Below are positions 35,911-46,232 of a DNA stretch of 64,000 nucleotides, piece after piece. Below the pieces are notes generated by a model. It was not told the origin of the DNA and made no database searches. It saw nothing but the letters and a program-made list of their open reading frames with translations. Source of the DNA: Mycobacterium florentinum (lineage in GTDB: Bacteria > Actinomycetota > Actinomycetes > Mycobacteriales > Mycobacteriaceae); assembly GCF_010730355.1 (NCBI RefSeq), contig NZ_AP022576.1, forward strand, positions 558,001-622,000, written 5' to 3'. The position numbers and the translations under genes were made by a program. The first letter of the stretch is position 1. Each line of letters opens with the position of its first letter.

Positions 35911-36828
35911 GTGAGTACGCACTTGAATTACGTCGAAGCCCTATTGGTTGGCGCCGCGCAGGGCGTGACCGAACTATTTCCCGTCTCCAGCCTCGGCCAC
36001 TCGATATTGGTGCCGGCGCTGGTCGGCGGACAATGGGCGCGCGACCTGGACGTCTCCGCACCCCAATCGCCGTACCTGGCGTTCATCGTCGGCCTGCACG
36101 TCGCCACCGCCGCGGCGCTGCTGGTGTTCTTCTGGCGCGACTGGCTGCGCGTGCTGGCCGGATTCATTTCCTCGGCGCGACACCGCCGAATCCAGACGCC
36201 CGACGAGCGGCTGGCCTGGCTGATCGTCGCCGCCACCATCCCGGTGGGCCTGGCGGGGCTGTTCCTGGAGAAGTTGTTTCGCACCACGCTGGGCAAACCG
36301 ATTCCCGCGGCGGCGTTCCTGCTGCTCAACGGAATTGCGCTGTACGCGGGCGAGGTGCTGCGCCGCCGCGCCGCTGCGGGCCCCACAGACCGGGTTGTCG
36401 CCGATGACCGATCCACGCATACCGGCGAAGCCGTCGACCACCGGCTCGCCGAGCTGCCGCTGGGTCGCGGCGTGGTGATCGGCAGCGCGCAGATCCTGGC
36501 GCTGCTGCCCGGCATCAGCCGGTCCGGCATCACCATCGTGGCGGGGCTGTGGCGCGGCCTATCGCACGAAGACGCTGCCCGCTTTTCCTTTCTGCTGGCC
36601 ACGCCGATCATCCTGGCGGCCGGGGTGTACAAGATCCCCGAGCTGTTCGGGCCGATGGGCGCCGGGATCGCCGGGCAGGTCCTGGCCGGCAGCCTTGCCT
36701 CGTTCGTCTGCGCCTACCTCGCCGTGCGTTTCCTCACCCGGTACTTCGAAACGCGCACCCTGATCCCGTTCGCCATCTACTGCACGCTGTTCGGTGCCGG
36801 GAGCCTCGCCTGGTTGACGTTGCGCTAG
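35911..36828 (+). CDS. Undecaprenyl-diphosphatase-like protein (UppP/BacA family)
   Basis: Integral membrane phosphatase family that recycles the lipid carrier for peptidoglycan; 305 residues. The two signatures are present but variant: QGVTELFPVSSLGH (residues 17-30, with Glu21, Ser26 and His30) and LLPGISRSGIT. The usual first motif reads EFLPISSSGH. About seven hydrophobic helices follow. A GTG start is supported by AGGAGG three bases upstream. M. tuberculosis has its uppP elsewhere, so this may be a second paralogue, possibly with a changed substrate. Its stop directly abuts the stop of the convergent GNAT gene. Confidence 0.85.
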   Translation: MSTHLNYVEALLVGAAQGVTELFPVSSLGHSILVPALVGGQWARDLDVSAPQSPYLAFIVGLHVATAAALLVFFWRDWLRVLAGFISSARHRRIQTPDERLAWLIVAATIPVGLAGLFLEKLFRTTLGKPIPAAAFLLLNGIALYAGEVLRRRAAAGPTDRVVADDRSTHTGEAVDHRLAELPLGRGVVIGSAQILALLPGISRSGITIVAGLWRGLSHEDAARFSFLLATPIILAAGVYKIPELFGPMGAGIAGQVLAGSLASFVCAYLAVRFLTRYFETRTLIPFAIYCTLFGAGSLAWLTLR

Positions 36829-37335
36829 TCAAAGCGTGCACTGATAGCGCACTTCGTCCACGGGCGCGGAGCCGTAGGTCGAAACGCGCCGCGTCCCGTC
36901 GCAGTGCCAGCCGTCGCGTTCGTAGAACCGCCGAGCGCGGGCATTGCCGTCAACCACCCACAGGACAGCGGTCGTGACGCCGACACTGCGCAGCCGGGTC
37001 CGGGCGGCGGACATCAGCAACCGGCCGACGCCGGTGCGCAGATATGCCGGATCGACGTAAATCGCCATCAGCTCACCGAGATTCGTTAGGTCGTCGTCGC
37101 GGCACAGGCCGGTGGTGACCAGGCCGCACACCGTCGCACCCTCGACCGCGACCTGGGTGGACGGTTGCCGAAACCCCATGCGGCCGAACGTGTATCTGTG
37201 AACCCAGGCGTCCGGTTCGAGGCTGTCGAGATATTCCTGGGCGAGCAGTCCCCGGTAGGCCCACTGCCACGATCGGACGTGCACACGGGACACGTCGTGC
37301 GCGTCGGCCGGCACGGCTGGTCGCACGGTGATCAC
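36829..37335 (-). CDS. GNAT-family N-acetyltransferase
   Basis: A 168-residue GNAT protein. MAIYVDPAYLRTGVGRLLM carries the acetyl-CoA pyrophosphate loop (RTGVGR), and ARRFYERDGWHCDGT is the C-terminal motif B. The N-terminus reads ITVRPAVPADAHDVSRVHVR after a GTG start at 37335. It ends with no spacing against the UppP-like gene (convergent). Substrate unknown. Confidence 0.85.
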   Translation of the reverse strand: MITVRPAVPADAHDVSRVHVRSWQWAYRGLLAQEYLDSLEPDAWVHRYTFGRMGFRQPSTQVAVEGATVCGLVTTGLCRDDDLTNLGELMAIYVDPAYLRTGVGRLLMSAARTRLRSVGVTTAVLWVVDGNARARRFYERDGWHCDGTRRVSTYGSAPVDEVRYQCTL

Positions 37336-37407
37336 CGTTGCAGTATCGGCGCCGCCGACATCGGCCCCGTCATTGCATCGCCCGACGCCGAGTGCTGTGC
37401 TGGGGAG

Positions 37408-38256
37408 ATGGCAGACACCGCATCCATCGGCCTCAAAGTTCAGGGCAAGGTCATCGTGATCACCGGCGGCGCACGGGGAATCGGGCTGGCCACCGCGACC
37501 GCGCTGCACAACCTGGGCGCCAAGGTCGCGATCGGCGACATCGACGAAGTCAGGGTCAAGGAGTCGGGCGCCGCACTCGGGCTCGACGTGTACGGCAAGC
37601 TCGATGTCACCGACCCGCACTCGTTTTCGGACTTCCTCGACGAGGTCGAGCGCCAACTCGGACCGATCGACGTGCTGGTCAACAACGCCGGAATCATGCC
37701 CGTGGGCCGCATCATCGACGAGCCGGACGCCGTCACCCGCCGCATCCTGGACATCAACGTCTACGGCGTGATGCTGGGCACCAAGCTGGCGGTGCAGCGC
37801 ATGGTCCCGCGCGGCCAGGGCCACGTCATCAATGTGGCGTCGCTGGCCGGCGAGATCTACTCCGTCGGCCTGGCGACCTACGGCGCCAGCAAGCACGCAG
37901 TGATCGGCTTCACCGACGCCGCGCGGCTGGAGTACCGGCCCGCCGGGGTGAAGTTCTCGATGGTGTTGCCGACGTTCGTGAACACCGAGCTCGTCGCGGG
38001 CACCACGGGATTGAAGGGATTCCGCAACGCCGAGCCGTCCGACATCGCCGACGCGATCGTCGGGCTGGTCGCCCACCCCAAGCCGCGGGTGCGGGTCACC
38101 AAGGCGGCCGGCGCGTTGATCGCATCACAGAAGTTCCTGCCACGCGCGGTCTCCGAGGGGCTCAACCGCGTCATGGGTGGTGAGCACCTCTTCACCGACG
38201 ACGTCGACGTCGACAAGCGCCAGGCCTACGAGTCCCGTGCCCGCGGCGAGGAGTGA
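37408..38256 (+). CDS. Short-chain dehydrogenase/reductase (Rv1865c-like)
   Basis: A classical SDR of 282 residues. The cofactor loop is VITGGARGIGLA, NNAGIMP the structural motif, and the active site has Ser in VASLAG and Tyr/Lys in YGASK. GAKVAIGDIDE with an acidic residue at the end of beta-2 suggests NAD(H). ATG 37408 is preceded by GGGGAG. Position matches Rv1865c. Probably oxidises a lipid alcohol or similar; substrate not evident. Confidence 0.9.
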   Translation: MADTASIGLKVQGKVIVITGGARGIGLATATALHNLGAKVAIGDIDEVRVKESGAALGLDVYGKLDVTDPHSFSDFLDEVERQLGPIDVLVNNAGIMPVGRIIDEPDAVTRRILDINVYGVMLGTKLAVQRMVPRGQGHVINVASLAGEIYSVGLATYGASKHAVIGFTDAARLEYRPAGVKFSMVLPTFVNTELVAGTTGLKGFRNAEPSDIADAIVGLVAHPKPRVRVTKAAGALIASQKFLPRAVSEGLNRVMGGEHLFTDDVDVDKRQAYESRARGEE

Positions 38257-38302
38257 CTTTCGCTCCTAGCGAGGTTCATCGGGGGCGCGGAGAATCGGGC
38301 GG

Positions 38303-40681
38303 GTGAGCCTGCAAAGCCCGACAACCGCGCCCGAAGCACTCTCCGACGACGAACTCACGCTGATCGACAAGTACTGGCGCGCCGCGAATTACCTGTCGGT
38401 CGGGCAGATCTATCTGCTGGACAATCCGCTGCTCGCCGAGCCGCTGGCGGCCGAACACGTCAAACCCCGGCTGCTGGGGCACTGGGGCACCACGCCGGGG
38501 CTCAACCTGATTTACGCGCACCTGAACCGGATCATCCGCAACCGCGACGCCAGCGTCATCTACGTCACCGGACCGGGGCACGGCGGCCCGGGTCTGGTGG
38601 CCAACGCCTACCTGGAGGGCACCTACACCGAGGTGTACAGCGGTATCGGCGAGGACGCCGAGGGTCTGCGCCGGCTGTTTCGCCAGTTCTCCTTTCCGGG
38701 CGGCATCCCCAGTCACGTGGCCGCCCAGACCCCGGGGTCCATCCACGAAGGCGGCGAACTCGGCTACGCCCTGGTGCACGCCTTCGGTGCGGCGTTCGAC
38801 AATCCCGATCTGGTGGTCGCGTGCGTGATCGGCGACGGCGAGGCGGAGACCGGGCCGCTGGCGGCCGGGTGGCATTCGAACAAGTTCCTCAACCCGGCCG
38901 TCGACGGCGCGGTGCTGCCGATCCTGCACCTCAACGGCTACAAGATCGCCAACCCGACCGTGCTGGCCCGCATTCCGGAGGCCGAACTCGAATCCCTGTT
39001 GCGCGGCTACGGCTATCGGCCGATCACGGTCGCCGGTGACGATCCGGCCATCGTGCACCGGGAGCTGGCCGCCGCCCTCGACGACGCCTTCGACGACATT
39101 GCCGCCATCCAGAGCGCGGCACGCAACGGCAAACAGACCGACCGCCCGGTGTGGCCGATGATCGTGCTGCGCACCCCGAAGGGCTGGACCGGGCCCAAAG
39201 AGGTCGACGGCAAGCACGTCGAGGGCACCTGGCGCGCACACCAGGTGCCGCTGGCCGAGACGCACGAGAACCCCGCGCACCGCGCGCAGCTGGAAGAGTG
39301 GCTGCGCAGCTATCGGCCCGACGAATTGTTCGACGGCCACGGGGTGCTGCGCCCGGAGCTGCGCGCGCTGGCGCCGAAGGGCCAGCGGCGGATGAGTGCC
39401 AACCCGCACGCCAACGGCGGCCTGCTGCTGCGCGAGCTGGATCTGCCGGACTTCCGCGACTACGCGGTGCCGGTGCCACAGCCGGGCGGGTCCACCCACG
39501 AGGCCACCCGGGTGCTGGGCACCTTCCTGCGCGACGTCATCGTCGGCAACCCTGACCGATTCCGGGTGATGGGTCCCGACGAAACCGCCTCCAACCGGTT
39601 GTCGGCCGTGTTCGAGTCCACCGACAAGGTGTGGCTGTCGCGGACCGAACCCGATGACGAAGGCCTCGCGCCGGACGGCCGCGTGATGGAGGTGCTCTCC
39701 GAGCACCTGTGCCAGGGCTGGCTGGAGGGCTACCTGCTGACCGGTCGGCATGGGCTGTTCAACTGCTACGAGGCGTTCGTGCACATCGTCGACTCGATGC
39801 TCAACCAGCATGCGAAGTGGCTGGCCACCAGCCGCGAGCTGCCCTGGCGGCAGCCGATCGCGTCGCTGAACTACCTGTTGAGTTCGCATGTGTGGCGCCA
39901 GGACCACAACGGCGCCTCCCACCAGGACCCGGGTTTCATCGACCTGGTCGCCAACAAGCGGGCCGAGATCGTGCGGGTGTACCTGCCGCCGGACGGCAAC
40001 ACGCTGCTGTCGGTCGCCGACCACTGCCTGCGCAGCCGCGACTACATCAACGTCATCGTCGCCGGCAAGCAACCCGCCCTGGCCTACCTCGACATGGACG
40101 ACGCGATCGCGCACTGCACCCGCGGCCTGGGGATCTGGGAATGGGCGAGCACCGCGACCGGCGAACCCGACGTGGTGCTGGCGTGCGCCGGTGACATCCC
40201 GACGCAGGAGACCTTGGCCGCCGCCGACATCCTGCGTCGCGAACTGCCCGACCTGGCGGTGCGGGTGGTCAACGTCGTCGACCTGATGCGCCTGCAGCCG
40301 GACTCCGAACATCCACATGGGTTGCCTGACAAGGAATTCGACGCGTTGTTCACTCGAGACAAGCCGGTCATCTTCGCCTACCACGGGTATCCGTGGCTGA
40401 TCCATCGGCTCGCGTACCGGCGCAGCAATCACGCGCACTTCCATGTCCGCGGTTTCAAGGAGCGCGGCACCACCACCACACCGTTCGACATGGTGATGCT
40501 CAACGACCTGGACCGCTTCCACCTGGTCATCGATGTCATCGACCGGGTCGACGGCCTCGCCGGCCGTGCCGCCCTGCTGCGCCAGCGCATGGTCGACGCG
40601 CGGCTGAACGCGCGCCGCTACACGCGCGAACACGGGGAGGACGACCCGCAGATCGCGCACTGGAAGTGGGAATCCATCTGA
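38303..40681 (+). CDS. xfp: Xylulose-5-phosphate/fructose-6-phosphate phosphoketolase
   Basis: Thiamine-diphosphate enzyme that splits xylulose 5-phosphate or fructose 6-phosphate with phosphate to acetyl phosphate. The 792-residue length is typical. Conserved sites include [51 protein letters not shown] for ThDP/Mg and [23 protein letters not shown] start. M. tuberculosis lacks the enzyme. No acetate kinase or phosphotransacetylase is adjacent, so acetyl phosphate would be used elsewhere. It stands between an SDR and a CPBP gene on the same strand. Confidence 0.95.
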   Translation: MSLQSPTTAPEALSDDELTLIDKYWRAANYLSVGQIYLLDNPLLAEPLAAEHVKPRLLGHWGTTPGLNLIYAHLNRIIRNRDASVIYVTGPGHGGPGLVANAYLEGTYTEVYSGIGEDAEGLRRLFRQFSFPGGIPSHVAAQTPGSIHEGGELGYALVHAFGAAFDNPDLVVACVIGDGEAETGPLAAGWHSNKFLNPAVDGAVLPILHLNGYKIANPTVLARIPEAELESLLRGYGYRPITVAGDDPAIVHRELAAALDDAFDDIAAIQSAARNGKQTDRPVWPMIVLRTPKGWTGPKEVDGKHVEGTWRAHQVPLAETHENPAHRAQLEEWLRSYRPDELFDGHGVLRPELRALAPKGQRRMSANPHANGGLLLRELDLPDFRDYAVPVPQPGGSTHEATRVLGTFLRDVIVGNPDRFRVMGPDETASNRLSAVFESTDKVWLSRTEPDDEGLAPDGRVMEVLSEHLCQGWLEGYLLTGRHGLFNCYEAFVHIVDSMLNQHAKWLATSRELPWRQPIASLNYLLSSHVWRQDHNGASHQDPGFIDLVANKRAEIVRVYLPPDGNTLLSVADHCLRSRDYINVIVAGKQPALAYLDMDDAIAHCTRGLGIWEWASTATGEPDVVLACAGDIPTQETLAAADILRRELPDLAVRVVNVVDLMRLQPDSEHPHGLPDKEFDALFTRDKPVIFAYHGYPWLIHRLAYRRSNHAHFHVRGFKERGTTTTPFDMVMLNDLDRFHLVIDVIDRVDGLAGRAALLRQRMVDARLNARRYTREHGEDDPQIAHWKWESI

Positions 40682-40718
40682 CCGGGGCGGTAGCGGCGCG
40701 CAGGTAAACTCGGCGGCA

Positions 40719-41486
40719 ATGTCTGAGCAGCCCGCCTTCGATGCCGTCGACCTCCATCCGGTGGTGTCGCAGCTGTCGGCGCTGCACCGGCTGCGGCTGT
40801 ACTTCGACATCGCCGTGGTCGTCGCGGTGCTGGTGGGAACGAACCTGATCGCGCACTTCACCACGCCGTGGGCCAGTGTCGCCACCGTGCCGGTCGCCGC
40901 CGTCGGGTTGGTGCTGTTGATGCGCGCCACCGGCCTGGACTGGGTGGACCTGGGGCTGGGCCGCGAGCACTGGCGCTCCGGGCTGGGCTACGCGCTGGCC
41001 GCCGTCGCCGTCGTGGCATCGGTGATCGCCGTCGGCGTGCTGCTGCCGATGACGCGCCCGATGTTCCTGAACAACCACTACGCGACGGTCTCGGGTGCGC
41101 TGATCGCCTCGATGGTCATCATTCCGCTGCAAACCGTGATCCCCGAGGAGCTGGCCTTCCGGGGCGCGCTGCACGGCGCGCTGCATCGGGCCTGGGGATT
41201 TCGCGGGGTCGCGCTCGTCGGTTCGTTGTTGTTCGGCCTGTGGCATGTGGCCACCTCGGTGGGGCTGACCAGAAACAACGTCGGCTTCACCCGGTTGTTC
41301 GGCGGCGGGTTCGTCGGGATGGCCGCCGGGGTGACGCTGGCCGTGCTGGCGACCGGCGGCGCGGGCTTCGTGTTCAGCTGGTTGCGCCGGCGCAGCGGCA
41401 GCCTGATCGCACCGATCGCGCTGCACTGGTCGTTGAACGGGCTGGGCGCCCTGGCCGCCGCCCTGGTCTGGCACCTGTCGACCTGA
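40719..41486 (+). CDS. CPBP-family intramembrane protease (Rv1863c-like)
   Basis: Membrane protein of 255 residues with about seven hydrophobic segments and the CAAX/CPBP motifs: IPEELAFRGAL (Glu-Glu and Arg), LFGLWH (His) and ALHWSLNG (His, Asn). Family members are glutamate-type intramembrane proteases. Position and length match Rv1863c. Ends six bases from the convergent adhA gene. Confidence 0.88.
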   Translation: MSEQPAFDAVDLHPVVSQLSALHRLRLYFDIAVVVAVLVGTNLIAHFTTPWASVATVPVAAVGLVLLMRATGLDWVDLGLGREHWRSGLGYALAAVAVVASVIAVGVLLPMTRPMFLNNHYATVSGALIASMVIIPLQTVIPEELAFRGALHGALHRAWGFRGVALVGSLLFGLWHVATSVGLTRNNVGFTRLFGGGFVGMAAGVTLAVLATGGAGFVFSWLRRRSGSLIAPIALHWSLNGLGALAAALVWHLST

Positions 41487-41492
41487 ACCGCG

Positions 41493-42509
41493 CTACACCA
41501 CCAGCACCGCGGCACCCGCGATGCGGCCGGCGGCCAGATCGGCCAGCGCCTGATCGGCCCGATCGACTGGATACTCCGGCGTCGTCACCTCGATGCGATG
41601 GCGACCCGCGAAGTCGAGAAACTCCCGCGCGTCGGCCCGGGTGTTCGACGTGACCGAGCGAATCTGGCGCTCCTGGAACAGGTGACGCTGATAATTCAGG
41701 ACCGGGATATCCGACAGGTGAATCCCGGCGATGGCCAAGGTGCCGCCGCGGTCCAGCGCCTCGCAGGCGGGCAGCACCAGATCGCCGACCGGGGCGAACA
41801 GGATCGCGGCGTCCAGCGGGACCGGCGGCGGATCCGCGGCCCCCTGCGCTGAGGCCGCACCCAGCGCGAGCGCCAGCTCGCGGGCCCGCTCACCGCGGGT
41901 CATCACGTGCAGTTCGGCGCCCTGGGCCAGCGCGACCTGCGCGGTGATGTGCGCGCTGCCGCCGAACCCGTAGATGCCCAGCCGGCCACCCGGCGGCAGC
42001 TCGGCCCGCAGCAGCGAGCGGTATCCGATGATGCCGGCGCACAACAGCGGCGCGAGCTCGCTGTCGCTGTATCCGCTCGGCAGATGGTGCGCGAAAGCCG
42101 CTGGAACCGTGGCGAATTCGGCGTATCCGCCGTCGGCGTCCCAGCCGGTGTAGCGCGACTGCGGGCAGAGGTTCTCGTCGCCGCGCTTGCAGTACTTGCA
42201 CACTCCACAGGTGTGGCGCAGCCACGCGATGCCGACCCGGTCCCCCACGCCGAACCCGTCGCCGGCGTCGGCGCCCACCTCGATAACCTCCCCCACGACC
42301 TCGTGGCCGGGGGTGACGTGCTCGCGGTGCACCGGTAGGTCACCCTCGGTGACGTGCAGGTCGGTGCGGCACACGCCGCAGGCGCGCACGGCCACCAGTA
42401 GCTCGGACGGCGCGGGCCGCGGCACCTCGGTGGTGACGCGCTGCAGCGGGTCGGTGTCCATCGGGCCGGGCCGACGCACCCGCCACGCCTTCATCGCCTG
42501 CGGGGTCAT
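41493..42509 (-). CDS. adhA: Zinc-dependent alcohol dehydrogenase AdhA
   Basis: Medium-chain, zinc-dependent alcohol dehydrogenase of 338 residues. The catalytic zinc ligands lie in [11 protein letters not shown] and [10 protein letters not shown]; the structural zinc is held by the four Cys of [26 protein letters not shown] is the NAD(P) loop (GFGGSA). Oxidises primary alcohols or reduces aldehydes. Same order as M. tuberculosis Rv1860-Rv1862, downstream of the YeaQ-type genes. Confidence 0.92.
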   Translation of the reverse strand: MTPQAMKAWRVRRPGPMDTDPLQRVTTEVPRPAPSELLVAVRACGVCRTDLHVTEGDLPVHREHVTPGHEVVGEVIEVGADAGDGFGVGDRVGIAWLRHTCGVCKYCKRGDENLCPQSRYTGWDADGGYAEFATVPAAFAHHLPSGYSDSELAPLLCAGIIGYRSLLRAELPPGGRLGIYGFGGSAHITAQVALAQGAELHVMTRGERARELALALGAASAQGAADPPPVPLDAAILFAPVGDLVLPACEALDRGGTLAIAGIHLSDIPVLNYQRHLFQERQIRSVTSNTRADAREFLDFAGRHRIEVTTPEYPVDRADQALADLAAGRIAGAAVLVV

Positions 42510-42559
42510 TACCCGATCATGCCGCTATGCGGCGCCGATCCGCATGAGCACTAAGACCC

Positions 42560-42838
42560 CTACAACGTTTTGGTGCGCGAGGTGGCGAATTTGTAGATCA
42601 GCAACAGGATCACCGCGCCGACCAGCGCACCCAGGAACGAATGCTGAATGGGCGGGTGAATGTCGAATTGATGCGGCGGAAAGACGATGCTGCCCAGGGT
42701 GCCACCGACATACGAGCCGACGATGCCGAGCAGCGCGGTGGCGACCCAACCCATCGGCTGTTTGCCCGGCACCAGCAGGCGCGCAACCAGGCCGACGATC
42801 AGGCCCAAGACGATTAGCCAGATGATGTGCATGATCAT
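42560..42838 (-). CDS. GlsB/YeaQ/YmgE-family membrane protein (Rv1861-like)
   Basis: A 92-residue protein with three hydrophobic helices: IIWLIVLGLIVGLVARLLVP, GWVATALLGIVGSYVGGTLG and FLGALVGAVILLLIYKFA. The Gly-rich second helix is the hallmark of the transglycosylase-associated GlsB family. Role unknown, possibly envelope stress. It is followed by adhA and preceded by a second family member. Confidence 0.85.
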   Translation of the reverse strand: MIMHIIWLIVLGLIVGLVARLLVPGKQPMGWVATALLGIVGSYVGGTLGSIVFPPHQFDIHPPIQHSFLGALVGAVILLLIYKFATSRTKTL

Positions 42839-42914
42839 GACCGGCTCCTTCGATTAGCCAACAGAGGGGACCCGGGACGTATACCCCCCGACGGTCAGCT
42901 AAACCCGCACCGGC

Positions 42915-43214
42915 TCAGCGCTTTCGCACCATGCCGACGATCCAGAGCAGGATCACCGACCCCAGCAGCGCGGCGAAGAAGGTGAACCACTTGCGGCCGT
43001 GTTCCACGTCGACGTGCAGCCAGGTGAGCAGCATCCCCCCGATGAACCCGCCGATCACGCCGATGACGACATTCAGCAAGATCCCGGCGCCGCCGCCTTT
43101 CACGATCTTGCCCGCGATCCAGCCGGCGAACCCGCCGATGATCAGGTAGGCGAGCCAACTCACGGCCGTCGGCGGGGCAAGGGCCAGGTACTCCGAAGCT
43201 GCGGTGACGGTCAT
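42915..43214 (-). CDS. Second GlsB/YeaQ/YmgE-family membrane protein
   Basis: A 99-residue paralogue of the next gene: SWLAYLIIGGFAGWIAGKIV, then GILLNVVIGVIGGFIGGMLL, then WFTFFAALLGSVILLWIVGMV. M. tuberculosis has a single gene (Rv1861) between apa and adhA, as far as I recall, so this is a local duplication or retained extra copy. ATG 43214 follows a GGGAGACC-type ribosome site. Function unknown. Confidence 0.83.
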   Translation of the reverse strand: MTVTAASEYLALAPPTAVSWLAYLIIGGFAGWIAGKIVKGGGAGILLNVVIGVIGGFIGGMLLTWLHVDVEHGRKWFTFFAALLGSVILLWIVGMVRKR

Positions 43215-43233
43215 GCGGGTCTCCCGTTGCGGG

Positions 43234-44196
43234 TCAGGCGGGAAGCGTCTGCTGCGGCGTGGGGCTCGGGGTCGGGGTGACCTCACTCGCGGGTGCCTGG
43301 CCCGGCGCGGCCGGCGCGGGTGCGCCCGGTGCCGGAGCCCCCGGAGCCGGCGCACCGGGTGCCGGCTCCGCGGGTGCGGTGAACGGCAGGATCGACTCGG
43401 CCAGCGCCTTGGCCCCGACCTTGTCCACCGGGTTGTTGCCGGTGCCGAGCCACACCACGAACCAGCGCTGGGGTGGGCCGGCTGCGGCCGCATTCGGCGC
43501 GCTGACGACACCGGTCCAGATCTGCCCGTTCGGCTTGCTCGGATCGCTGAACTTGACCTCGTAGAACGACGAGCTTCCGGTGATCCCGTTGGCGCCGGTC
43601 AGCGGGCCGGATTCCTGATTGATCCGAGTGCCCGGATACGGCATGAAGAACTCACCCATGTCCGAACCCAGCCGAACAGCGGCCTTGCCGTCGTTGGCTT
43701 CCGCACTGGCATAGAGCTTTTGGTCCAGGCGGCCCATCACGATGCGCGTGTCATTCGCAACCGGCGCCGGCTGTCCGGGCTGCGGAGGCGGACCGATCAT
43801 CTTGCTGAGCAGTGCCGAGCCGTAGTCGAGGTGCGAGGCGTCCGACTCGGCCCAGCCGCCGGGAAGCAGGTAGCTGAAGCCCCCGACCACGTTGGTGATC
43901 CGGGCGATGTTCGGGTCGACTGGCGGCGGCGGAGGAGGCGCGTTCGGGTCGACGGGCGGGGGCGGCGGGGGCACCGGCGCGTTCGGGTCACCTGCCGCCG
44001 GTTGCCCGGCGGGTGCGGGCGCGCCCGCCGGAACGGGCGCGGTGGTCGTTGCCGGAACCGGAGTCGGGACTTCGGGATCGGCATTCGCGGGGGCCGGCAA
44101 CGCGAAGGTGATGGCACTGGCACTGGTCACCGTGGCGATCGCCAGCGTCGCCCACAAACCTTTGCGACGTTGGGAGGTTGAGTCCACCTGATCCAT
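43234..44196 (-). CDS. apa: Alanine/proline-rich secreted antigen Apa
   Basis: Secreted, in mycobacteria O-mannosylated, fibronectin-attachment protein of 320 residues. A Sec signal peptide spans about 1-39 with cleavage likely after PANA and before DPEVPT. The mature N-terminus is Pro/Ala-rich (poly-Pro runs near 70-95), the centre is a folded domain ([20 protein letters not shown]), [12 protein letters not shown] is the fibronectin-binding motif, and the tail repeats APGAP. Lies next to modCBA as in M. tuberculosis. Confidence 0.95.
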   Translation of the reverse strand: MDQVDSTSQRRKGLWATLAIATVTSASAITFALPAPANADPEVPTPVPATTTAPVPAGAPAPAGQPAAGDPNAPVPPPPPPVDPNAPPPPPPVDPNIARITNVVGGFSYLLPGGWAESDASHLDYGSALLSKMIGPPPQPGQPAPVANDTRIVMGRLDQKLYASAEANDGKAAVRLGSDMGEFFMPYPGTRINQESGPLTGANGITGSSSFYEVKFSDPSKPNGQIWTGVVSAPNAAAAGPPQRWFVVWLGTGNNPVDKVGAKALAESILPFTAPAEPAPGAPAPGAPAPGAPAPAAPGQAPASEVTPTPSPTPQQTLPA

Positions 44197-44304
44197 GGCG
44201 ACGAACCTACCGTGTTACCGCTGTGACGCAAGGGTGCCGTGCTGGCGATGCGAGGCGGTTTTCGCGATGTTGCCGGAGCGCAACCTGCGCCAAGTCTGTG
44301 CAGT

Positions 44305-45429
44305 TCACCGCTGGTTGGTGTGTCGCGGCGCGGCCGGATACAGCGCCACTTCGAGCGCTTTGACCGAAAACCAGACCCGGTCTCCGGGGGTCAGCCGCAG
44401 CTCCGCGCCGGCGTCGACGGTGATCTCGGCCGCCAGTCCCGGGGCTCCGTCGGGCTGCTCCTGGCTGCGCACCACGACCGCGGGTCCCCGAATGTCCAGC
44501 TCCGCCACGGTGAGCTCGACGCAGTTGCGGGGACTGCCGTGCGGCAGGTCGCGGTACACGGCCACCGCCGTCGGCGGGAACGCCGCGATCGCGTCCTGCC
44601 CGTGGGTCAGCTCGGCGCCAAGCCGCGCGGCGGGGGTCCCGTACCAGTGCGCGCCGGCGCTGGTGTGCAGCGAGCCGTCCGGCCCGATCGTTCCATTGAC
44701 CAGGTTGATGCCCGCGATGCGGGCACCGAAATGGCTGCGCGGCGCGGTGAGCACCTCGGGCACCGGCCCGACCTCGGCGATCTTGCCGGCCTCGAGCACC
44801 AGCGCCCGATCGGCCAGGGTGAACACGTCGAGCAGATCGTGGGTGATCAGGATGACCGCGCAGCCGCTGCGGGCGACGGCGGTGCGCAGGACGGCCCGGA
44901 TGGCCGCGGCGGCTCCGACGTCCAGGCCGTTCAACGGTTCGTCGAGCAGCAGCACGTCGGGTTCGGCGGCCAGCGCCCGCGCGATCGCGACCCGCTGGGC
45001 CTGGCCGCCGGACAGCTGGCGCGGTTTGCGGTCGGCGAACTGTTCGGCGTCCACCTCGCGCAGCCAGCGCAGGGCGGCCTGCTTCTCCATGGCGCGAGCC
45101 GAGCGGAACAGGCCACGTCGACTGTGCGGCCCGAACGCCACATTGGCCGCGACGCTCAGGTGCGGGAACAACAACGGGTCCTGAAGCAGCAGCCCGACCC
45201 GGCGATCATGGGTCGCCACATCGATCCCGGCGGCCGTGTCGGTCAACACCCGATCCCCCAACCGCACCACTCCCTCGTCGGGGTGCACCAGCCCCGCGAT
45301 GACGTGCAAGGCGGTCGACTTGCCCGCGCCGTTGGGCCCGAGCACCGCGAGCACCTCGCCGGCAGACACCGAGAACTCCACATCCAACCCGCGGTCGGCG
45401 ACGACCGCGCGAAGCGCTAGCTCGCTCAC
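44305..45429 (-). CDS. modC: Molybdate ABC transporter ATPase ModC
   Basis: ATPase of the molybdate importer, 374 residues. Walker A GPNGAGKST, signature LSGGQAQRVAIARAL and Walker B DVLLLDEPL are intact; a C-terminal TOBE-like domain (about 290-365) can bind molybdate. Follows modB by six bases on the minus strand, so modABC is one operon. Supplies Mo for molybdenum-cofactor enzymes. Confidence 0.95.
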   Translation of the reverse strand: MSELALRAVVADRGLDVEFSVSAGEVLAVLGPNGAGKSTALHVIAGLVHPDEGVVRLGDRVLTDTAAGIDVATHDRRVGLLLQDPLLFPHLSVAANVAFGPHSRRGLFRSARAMEKQAALRWLREVDAEQFADRKPRQLSGGQAQRVAIARALAAEPDVLLLDEPLNGLDVGAAAAIRAVLRTAVARSGCAVILITHDLLDVFTLADRALVLEAGKIAEVGPVPEVLTAPRSHFGARIAGINLVNGTIGPDGSLHTSAGAHWYGTPAARLGAELTHGQDAIAAFPPTAVAVYRDLPHGSPRNCVELTVAELDIRGPAVVVRSQEQPDGAPGLAAEITVDAGAELRLTPGDRVWFSVKALEVALYPAAPRHTNQR

Positions 45430-45435
45430 TGCCCG

Positions 45436-46230
45436 CTACCTCGCGTCTGTTCCGGTCAGCCGGCGAGCACCCAGCCCGAGTACCACCAGCGCGGCCACCG
45501 CCACGAGCAGAATCGACAGTGCCACAGCGGCATTCGCGTCGGTCACCCGTTGCAGGTAGATCTCCAGCGGCAGGGTGCGGGTGACCCCCTCGCGCGAACC
45601 CGCGAACGTCAGCGTCGCGCCGAACTCCCCCAGCGACCGGGCGAACGCCAGCACCGCGCCCGACACCAAACCCGGCAGCAGCAGCGGCAGGGTGACACGC
45701 CACCACACCGTGCTCGGCCGCGCCCCGAGCGTCGCGGCGACCACCTCATAGTCGGACCCCGCGGTGCGCGCCGCGCCCTCGAGGGAAATCACCAGAAACG
45801 GCAGCGAGACGAAGGTCTGCGCCAGCACCACCGCGGTCGTGCTGAAGGCGATGCTGATCCCGGCCGCCTCCAGGTACTGCCCGATCAGCCCGAGCCGCCC
45901 GAATGCGTAGAGCAACGCGATGCCGCCCACCACCGGCGGCAGCACCAGCGGCAGCAGGATCAGTGGCCGCAGCAGCCGGACCAGTCGCGCCGTGCTGCGG
46001 GCCAGCACCAGCGCCATCGGCACGCCCAGCAGCACGCACAGCACGGTGCTGGCGGCCGCGGTCTTGAGGCTGAGCAGCAGGGCCGTCTTCGACGACGAGC
46101 TGGTGATCAGCGACCAGAAATTCGGCCAATCAACCTTGATCGCGATCGCCAGCAGCGGCAGCACCACGAAGGCGGCCCCCACCGAGGCAGGGACGAAGAC
46201 CCAGCGGGGCAGGTTCGTGGGCCGACGCAC
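45436..46230 (-). CDS. modB: Molybdate ABC transporter permease ModB
   Basis: Inner-membrane permease of the molybdate importer, 264 residues, about six helices. The ATPase-coupling EAA-type loop is [23 protein letters not shown]. It begins two bases after modA ends. Confidence 0.94.
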   Translation of the reverse strand: MRRPTNLPRWVFVPASVGAAFVVLPLLAIAIKVDWPNFWSLITSSSSKTALLLSLKTAAASTVLCVLLGVPMALVLARSTARLVRLLRPLILLPLVLPPVVGGIALLYAFGRLGLIGQYLEAAGISIAFSTTAVVLAQTFVSLPFLVISLEGAARTAGSDYEVVAATLGARPSTVWWRVTLPLLLPGLVSGAVLAFARSLGEFGATLTFAGSREGVTRTLPLEIYLQRVTDANAAVALSILLVAVAALVVLGLGARRLTGTDAR

Positions 46231-46232
46231 GG

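Noticed and set aside
38276..40930. Open frame of 884 codons antisense to xfp
   Set aside because: Arg/His/Val/Gln-rich composition typical of a GC-rich shadow frame; the opposite strand encodes a complete phosphoketolase with all motifs.
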